Part shown: one piece after another, positions 7,322 through 11,500 of the stretch
Layout: each line of letters begins with the position of its first letter
Position numbering within the stretch: the first letter of the stretch is position 1
Source of the DNA: Bacteroidota bacterium
Lineage (GTDB): Bacteria; Bacteroidota; Bacteroidia; Chitinophagales; Saprospiraceae
DNA: 11,500 nucleotides
Assembly (NCBI GenBank): GCA_018969455.1
Contig: JAGWYI010000076.1
Coordinates: 1-11,500, forward strand
Direction of reading: 5' to 3'
The notes under the pieces: model-generated
The model's input: the letters and a program-made list of their open reading frames with translations, nothing else
Databases searched by the model: none
What the model was told of the DNA's origin: nothing
Translations under genes and position numbers: made by a program

Positions 7322-8410
7322 GTGAATAAGGAACAAATACTCAACGCCCTGCGCAAGGTGCGCGACCCTCAAACCGGGCAAGACCTCGTAACGGCCCGCA
7401 TGGTGGCCGATGTAACGGTTGAAGACAAGCACATCAACATTCAACTGGCGCTGCCCAATCTGCAAATGCAGGGCAAATCGGAATTGAATTTTGCCTGCAT
7501 GGAAGCCGTGCAATCGGAATTTCCACAGGCGGATGTGAACGTGCATTTCGTGGCACGGGCGGCGGGCATACAGGAGCCGCACAGCGTGGTGCCCCACATC
7601 AAAAACATCATTGCCGTTGCTTCCGGCAAAGGCGGCGTGGGCAAAAGCACCGTGGCCGTCAATCTGGCCCTCGGATTAAAGCAACTCGGCGCCAAAGTAG
7701 GACTCATGGACGCCGATGTATACGGACCCAGCATTCCCACCATGCTTGGGTTGACCGGTCAGCGACCAAAAGTAAAAGATGTAACGGGCAAAATGAAAAT
7801 GGTGCCCCTGGAAGCGTATGGCATGCAGAGCATCAGCATTGGCAACATCATTGAGCCCGATCAGGCTGTGGTGCTGCGCGGACCGCGGTTGGCGGCGGTG
7901 ATCAAACAATTTTTCAACGACGTATTGTGGGAGCCGCTGGATTTTCTGGTGGTCGACCTGCCACCCGGCACAGGCGATGTGCAACTTACCCTGGTGCAAA
8001 CCGTGCCCGTAACCGGCGTGGTGCTCGTAACCACCCCGCAGGAAGTGGCGCTTGCCGACGCAGTAAAGGCAATGAACATGTTCCAGTTGCCCCAAATCAA
8101 TGTGCCCGTGCTGGGTGTGGTAGAAAATATGGCCTGGTTTACCCCTGAGGAATTGCCCGACAACAAATATTATATCTTTGGTCAGGGTGGTGGCAAAAAA
8201 CTGGCCCACAGCAGCAATTCGGTGCTGTTGGGCCAGATTCCCATTGTTCAGGGCATTCGGGAGGGCGGCGATACAGGCACGCCGGCTGTGCTCAAAACCG
8301 GAACCCCGATGTCGAATGCGTTTTTGGAGGTAGCCAAAAACACCTTGCGGCAAATTGCAGTGCGCAACGAGCTGCTGGAGCCCTCGCGGGTGGTTCAATT
8401 GGGAGAATGA
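7322..8410 (+). CDS. mrp: Mrp/ApbC-family P-loop ATPase (Fe-S cluster carrier type)
   Basis: The 362-residue protein has an N-terminal MIP18/DUF59 domain (about 1-80, with DPQTGQDLV) and a ParA/MinD-like ATPase domain (about 93-345). It carries the deviant Walker A GKGGVGKST (102-110), MDADVYGPSIP (129-139) and the second acidic motif VVDLPPGTGD (210-219). Relatives bind a Fe-S cluster at the dimer interface and pass it to target proteins in the cytoplasm. The usual C-terminal CxxC is absent: the equivalent stretch reads ENMAWFTPEELPDNKYY (268-284), and the only cysteine is C59. I recall this variant from other Bacteroidota Mrp proteins, so it is probably lineage-typical, but cluster binding by the classic route is not supported. 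The GTG start at 7322 is chosen because it opens the DUF59 helix; no better in-frame ATG lies upstream. No TAnnTTTG promoter was found in the 171-nt gap. The stop abuts the opposing gene's stop directly. Confidence 0.93.
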   Translation: MNKEQILNALRKVRDPQTGQDLVTARMVADVTVEDKHINIQLALPNLQMQGKSELNFACMEAVQSEFPQADVNVHFVARAAGIQEPHSVVPHIKNIIAVASGKGGVGKSTVAVNLALGLKQLGAKVGLMDADVYGPSIPTMLGLTGQRPKVKDVTGKMKMVPLEAYGMQSISIGNIIEPDQAVVLRGPRLAAVIKQFFNDVLWEPLDFLVVDLPPGTGDVQLTLVQTVPVTGVVLVTTPQEVALADAVKAMNMFQLPQINVPVLGVVENMAWFTPEELPDNKYYIFGQGGGKKLAHSSNSVLLGQIPIVQGIREGGDTGTPAVLKTGTPMSNAFLEVAKNTLRQIAVRNELLEPSRVVQLGE

Positions 8411-8953
8411 TTATTTTTTGGGCAAATACCAGCCCAGCCAAATGCCCAGCAGGCCCCATTGCAATACCCAATCGATCAAATATCCGCCGGTTTTATTTTC
8501 AAACCAGATGTTGTCGAGGTAAGGAATGGTGAAATATGCCATGGCCCCTACTGCCAAAGCGCCAAGCAGGGCTGTTTGGAAGGTCAGTCTGGCAAACTGA
8601 AGCAGCAACCAGCACAACAAAAACGCCGTCAACAAATCCACAGCCAGGCCCCTGCTCATGTTCAGGCCCATGTTAACATGAAACGACTGATGATAGGAAA
8701 CAATGGCCCAGGGCTTGTTGATGTTGTTGTTCATAAATGCTTCCTGCTCCACGGAGCTGGCGCCCGGCACAGGTTGCGGGATTAAATAAGTACCGTTTTC
8801 GCTCAGATTTTGGGTTAAATTTTGCAGGATGCGTTCCTGGTTGGGTGTGTATTGCTGGTTGTTCTTGTGGAAATTGAGCAGGGCCCAGGAAAGGAATTGG
8901 CAGAAAAACAGGATAATTCCGCCAACAGCGGTGGCAATAAGTTGTTTTTTCAT
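8411..8953 (-). CDS. Uncharacterised four-helix inner-membrane protein
   Basis: I do not recognise the family of this 180-residue protein. Hydrophobic segments lie at about 5-27, 101-120, 124-145 and 157-177. A polar stretch at about 28-98 (with PQPVPGASS and several Asn/Gln) probably forms one large loop. The N-terminus (MKKQL then a helix) could be a signal anchor rather than a cleaved peptide, since no clear cleavage site follows. The C-terminus ends in WYLPKK. Apart from the loop the protein is nearly all membrane, with no catalytic motif visible, so a transport-accessory or structural role cannot be told apart. The start at 8953 has a good -7 promoter box 36 nt upstream on the same strand. 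Its stop meets the Mrp stop with no intervening base. Base composition resembles that of the neighbours. Confidence 0.75.
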   Translation of the reverse strand: MKKQLIATAVGGIILFFCQFLSWALLNFHKNNQQYTPNQERILQNLTQNLSENGTYLIPQPVPGASSVEQEAFMNNNINKPWAIVSYHQSFHVNMGLNMSRGLAVDLLTAFLLCWLLLQFARLTFQTALLGALAVGAMAYFTIPYLDNIWFENKTGGYLIDWVLQWGLLGIWLGWYLPKK

Positions 8954-8988
8954 TGGAAAGACAAGGTTTAGGTTAATGAAGTGCTGGG

Positions 8989-8996
8989 CAAAGATA
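8989..8996 (-). promoter_or_regulatory. Bacteroidota -7 promoter element for the membrane-protein gene
   Basis: The minus strand reads TATCTTTG, a perfect TAnnTTTG. A TTTG -33 candidate is at 9021-9024 (minus strand) with a 24-nt gap, slightly longer than usual. The box ends 35 nt before the start codon at 8953. Confidence 0.55.
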
Positions 8997-9090
8997 CCAA
9001 TTTTTGTTTTAAAAAAGAAGCAAACAGATAAAAAACCAATCCGGACGGAAGAGTAAAATACATTTTGTTTTAAATTTTAAAATTTAGCCA

Positions 9091-9098
9091 TATCTTTG
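9091..9098 (+). promoter_or_regulatory. Bacteroidota -7 promoter element for the SRPBCC gene
   Basis: TATCTTTG matches TAnnTTTG and sits 35 nt before the ATG at 9134. A TTTG at 9064-9067 lies 23 nt upstream as a -33 candidate, in an AT-rich tract (9064-9085). With the box at 8989-8996 it forms a back-to-back promoter region. Confidence 0.6.
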
Positions 9099-9133
9099 CA
9101 CCAAGGACATAAAAACCTTAATAAATCTGGTTC

Positions 9134-9589
9134 ATGACATCTCCACTGATTATTACCAATTCCATTGCAATTCATGCTGCTCCTGAGCAAGTATGGGATG
9201 CGCTTGTAAACCCTGCCAAAACGAAAATGTACATGTTTGGCTGTGAAACAGTGTCTGATTGGGTGGTTGGCAGTCCGCTTTTATGGCGTGGTGTATACGA
9301 AGGCCAGGAAATGGTATTTGTTAAGGGCAATATTGTCGCGTACAATCCGCCGATGTGCCTGGCTTACACCACCTTTGATCCCAATTCGAGCATCGAAGAC
9401 ATTCCTGAAAACTACCTTACGGTTACCTATTCCTTGAGCGGCGACCCAACTGAAACCATTCTGACAGTCACACAGGGCGATTACGTGACAGTAGCCGATG
9501 GAGCACGTCGTTACAAAGAAAGTTCCAACAACGGCGAAGGGTGGAACCCCATTCTGGTCGAAATTAAGAAATTGGTAGAGTCTTTGTAA
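9134..9589 (+). CDS. SRPBCC-domain protein, AHSA1-like
   Basis: The 151-residue protein is a single START/SRPBCC fold of the activator-of-Hsp90-ATPase homologue (AHSA1) type. Supporting stretches are the opening strand followed by APEQVWDALVNPAKT (16-30), MYMFGCETVSDW (32-43), then GSPLLWRGVY and the C-terminal helix GWNPILVEIKKLVESL. Proteins of this kind hold a hydrophobic ligand or act on small molecules in the cytoplasm. The bacterial members have varied and mostly unknown substrates, so no specific reaction is assigned. Length is normal for the family. No signal peptide is present. It is preceded by its own promoter motif and followed after 65 nt by the ABC-F gene, which also has a -7 box, so joint transcription is possible but not required. 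Start ATG 9134 places the first beta strand at the N-terminus, as in relatives. Confidence 0.88.
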   Translation: MTSPLIITNSIAIHAAPEQVWDALVNPAKTKMYMFGCETVSDWVVGSPLLWRGVYEGQEMVFVKGNIVAYNPPMCLAYTTFDPNSSIEDIPENYLTVTYSLSGDPTETILTVTQGDYVTVADGARRYKESSNNGEGWNPILVEIKKLVESL

Positions 9590-9616
9590 AACGCCCGGCG
9601 TTCCCGTAAAAAGTCG

Positions 9617-9624
9617 TACCTTTG
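9617..9624 (+). promoter_or_regulatory. Bacteroidota -7 promoter element for the ABC-F gene
   Basis: TACCTTTG matches TAnnTTTG, 30 nt before the ATG at 9655, followed by a GC-rich start-like GCGGCG. No -33 TTTG at normal spacing is seen; the nearest TTTG (9583-9586) is 30 nt away. Confidence 0.45.
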
Positions 9625-9654
9625 CGGCGTTTTTAAAAAACCGGGATCCAAACC

Positions 9655-11292
9655 ATGCTTAGTGTAAATAATGTTGCCGTTCAATTCGGGAAGCGCGTGC
9701 TTTTCGATGATGTGAATCTCAAATTTGTAAAAGGCAACTGTTATGGGGTCATCGGCGCCAACGGCGCCGGAAAATCCACCTTCCTCAAAGTGCTTTCCGG
9801 CGCGCTGGAAAGTACCCGTGGCAGTGTCGACATCACGCCTGGCGAACGAATGGCCGTTTTGAGCCAAAACCACTTCGCTTTCGACGAATTTCCCGTGCTC
9901 GACACGGTCATCATGGGGCACAAACACCTTTATGACATCATGAAGGAAAAAAATGCCATCTACGATAACCCCGACGCCACCGAAGCCGATTCCATGCGCG
10001 CTGCCGAACTGGAAGGTGAATTTGCGGAAATGAACGGCTGGATGGCCGAAAGCGATGCCGCCGAATTGCTGTCCAATCTCGGCGTTCATGAATCCTTGCA
10101 CTACAACCTGGTGAAGGACCTCGATGGCTCGCAACGGGTAAAGGTATTGCTCGCTCAAGCCCTCTTTGGCGCACCTGACATCCTGCTCATGGACGAACCG
10201 ACGAACGACTTGGATGCCGAAACGACAGACTGGTTGTGCAATTTCCTGGCAGATTACCAAAATATTGTCATCGTGGTTTCCCACGACCGGCACTTCCTCG
10301 ATATGGTGTGCACCCATGTGGTGGATGTGGATTTCGGCAAAATCAGGATGTTTACGGGCAACTATACGTTCTGGTACGAAACCAGCCAGTTGATGGCACG
10401 TCAATTGGCAGATAAAAACAAAAAAGTAGAGCAAAAACGCCAGGAAATGATGGACTTTATTGCCCGTTTCTCGGCAAATGCCTCCAAATCGCGCCAGGCT
10501 ACCAGCCGCAAAAAAGCCCTCGAAAAACTCGACCTTAACGAACTGCAGGTTTCCAGCCGGAAATATCCCTACATCAACTTCAAACCGGAACGCGAACCCG
10601 GTGATGTCATCCTGGATGTGGAGCGACTCTCTAAGAAAAATGAAACCGGAGAATATCTTTTTAAAAACATTTTCCTGCGTTTCAATAAAGGTGAAAAGAT
10701 TGCTGTGCTCAGCCGAAATGCCCTGGCCGTTACTGCGTTTTTCAACATACTCGCCGGCGAAGACCGGGATTTTGAAGGACAGTTCAGCTACGGAAAAACC
10801 ATTTCCATCCAGTATCTGCCCAACGACAACAGTGCCTATTTCTCCGGTGATCAGGACATGAACCTGGTCGACTGGCTGCGTCAATACTCCAAAGAAAAAG
10901 ACGAATCCTTTATTCGCGGTTTTTTAGGTCGGATGTTGTTTAGTGGAGAAGAGGTATTCAAAAGTTCCGGCGTGTTGTCGGGTGGTGAAAAAGTGCGCTG
11001 CATGATGTCAAAAATCATGCTTTCCAACCCCAATTTCCTCATTCTTGACGAACCTACCAACCACCTCGACCTTGAGTCAATCACGGCGCTCAACAACGGC
11101 ATGCAGGAATTTACCGGCAACATGTTATTTACCTCGCACGACTACCAGATTCTGGATTCAGTGGCCAACCGAATCATCGAAATTACACCAAATGGCTTAA
11201 TCGACCAGTCTATTACATATGGGGATTATTTGCATAGCGACAAGGTGAAAAAGATGCGGTCTGAAATGTACCGAGATGCAGTTTCGGTGTAA
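9655..11292 (+). CDS. ABC-F family ATPase (YbiT-like) with one degenerate ATP site
   Basis: The 545-residue soluble protein has two ABC nucleotide-binding domains and no membrane segments, as in ABC-F proteins that act on ribosomes. NBD1 (about 1-240) has Walker A GANGAGKST (34-42), Walker B LLMDEPTNDLD with E181, and switch H210 in VVSHDRHF. The linker (about 241-310) is rich in Lys, Arg and Glu, like the P-site tRNA-interaction linker of the family. NBD2 (about 316-525) has signature LSGGE (441-445), Walker B ILDEPTNHLD with E466, and H495. Two motifs are degenerate: the NBD1 signature is LDGSQ (156-160), and the NBD2 P-loop reads LSRNALAVTAFF, with Val359 in place of the Lys. Both belong to the same composite ATP site, so that site is probably not catalytic. 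I recall the same variants in other Bacteroidota members. YbiT is the closest named relative I can suggest; drug resistance is not indicated. The ATG at 9655 fits the family N-terminus. Confidence 0.92.
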   Translation: MLSVNNVAVQFGKRVLFDDVNLKFVKGNCYGVIGANGAGKSTFLKVLSGALESTRGSVDITPGERMAVLSQNHFAFDEFPVLDTVIMGHKHLYDIMKEKNAIYDNPDATEADSMRAAELEGEFAEMNGWMAESDAAELLSNLGVHESLHYNLVKDLDGSQRVKVLLAQALFGAPDILLMDEPTNDLDAETTDWLCNFLADYQNIVIVVSHDRHFLDMVCTHVVDVDFGKIRMFTGNYTFWYETSQLMARQLADKNKKVEQKRQEMMDFIARFSANASKSRQATSRKKALEKLDLNELQVSSRKYPYINFKPEREPGDVILDVERLSKKNETGEYLFKNIFLRFNKGEKIAVLSRNALAVTAFFNILAGEDRDFEGQFSYGKTISIQYLPNDNSAYFSGDQDMNLVDWLRQYSKEKDESFIRGFLGRMLFSGEEVFKSSGVLSGGEKVRCMMSKIMLSNPNFLILDEPTNHLDLESITALNNGMQEFTGNMLFTSHDYQILDSVANRIIEITPNGLIDQSITYGDYLHSDKVKKMRSEMYRDAVSV

Positions 11293-11372
11293 TTTCAACT
11301 ACTTTCACCGCCATCATGTCCCTGTTTTTGTTTTGTGGTGCGATGGCACTGCTTCTTTTGCTTATTTTTTGA

Positions 11373-11500
11373 TCAAACTGGACGCTTTATTCGCACTTTG
11401 GCTAACCCATATTCTGTACTATAATCCCAACCATTATAGGATGTACCCAACAAAAACGCCCCATTTTCTTCAAAAAATAAATCAATTTCATACATATGCT
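11373..11500 (-). CDS. C-terminal fragment of an unrecognised protein, gene continues beyond the window
   Basis: On the minus strand a frame is open from the window edge to a TGA at 11373-11375, giving about 41 residues. They include EENGAFLLGTSYNGWDYS and end LAKVRIKRPV. The residue mix (aromatic, Gly, alternating charged and hydrophobic) looks like real coding sequence, and the frame converges with the ABC-F gene across an 80-nt gap. The LLGTSYNGWDYSTEYGLAK part recalls bacterial beta-propeller repeat proteins, but the fragment is too short to assign. There is no T9SS-type ending. Confidence 0.55.
   Translation of the reverse strand, partial: HMYEIDLFFEENGAFLLGTSYNGWDYSTEYGLAKVRIKRPV

Noticed and set aside
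7676..8398. A 240-codon minus-strand frame opposite the mrp gene
   Set aside because: Same in-register antisense effect; the product is His/Gln-rich and lacks domain character.
9511..10884. A 457-codon open frame on the minus strand opposite the ABC-F gene
   Set aside because: It is in codon register with the ABC-F frame, where antisense stops arise only from sense TTA, CTA and TCA codons, which are scarce there. The protein has no recognisable domain, and the sense gene is unmistakable.
11316..11372. An 18-residue hydrophobic small frame (MSLFLFCGAMALLLLLIF)
   Set aside because: It could be a one-helix peptide, but it is too short to judge, has no promoter motif, and T-rich DNA commonly yields such frames.

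Overview
The window looks like chromosome from a Bacteroidota bacterium, plausibly of the Saprospiria/Chitinophagia side (inference). Two secreted proteins end in type IX secretion system (T9SS) sorting domains. Start codons lack Shine-Dalgarno sequences. Four intergenic sites match the Bacteroidota -7 promoter element TAnnTTTG. The Mrp and ABC-F proteins have motif variants that I recall from this phylum. I see no phage, insertion sequence, CRISPR array, tRNA or rRNA.

Layout: (1) 1-774 (+) is the C-terminal part of a large protein with hexapeptide (18-nt) repeats and an uncharacterised C-terminal domain. It is followed after 38 nt by (2) 813-2786 (+), a secreted metzincin-type zinc metalloprotease with a T9SS tail. 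(3) 2787-3234 is a 448-nt convergent gap holding a nested-hairpin repeat, a terminator candidate, a long imperfect palindrome and an opposite-strand hairpin. (4) 3235-4392 (-) is a secreted protein with three PKD domains and a T9SS tail. (5) 4555-6069 (-) is the bifunctional NAD(P)H-hydrate epimerase/dehydratase. Only 10 nt from its start codon, (6) 6080-7150 (+) begins a family III CoA-transferase, followed by a second copy of the nested-hairpin repeat. (7) 7322-8410 (+) is an Mrp/ApbC P-loop ATPase, meeting tail to tail with no gap (8) 8411-8953 (-), an unrecognised four-helix membrane protein. A back-to-back promoter region precedes (9) 9134-9589 (+), an SRPBCC/AHSA1-like protein, then (10) 9655-11292 (+), an ABC-F ATPase. 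(11) 11373-11500 (-) is the C-terminal end of a further gene.

Two themes emerge. Cell-surface or secreted biology fills the left third: a beta-helix-like protein, a protease and a PKD protein. Housekeeping genes fill the rest: metabolite repair, CoA transfer, Fe-S carrier ATPase and a ribosome-associated ABC-F protein. I do not see a clear new multigene system. The most unusual items are the pair of about 93% identical 103-nt structured repeats placed just after two (+) genes, the large palindrome in the convergent gap, the one-sided degeneration of the ABC-F ATP sites, and the 18-nt-periodic protein with an undescribed C-terminal domain.
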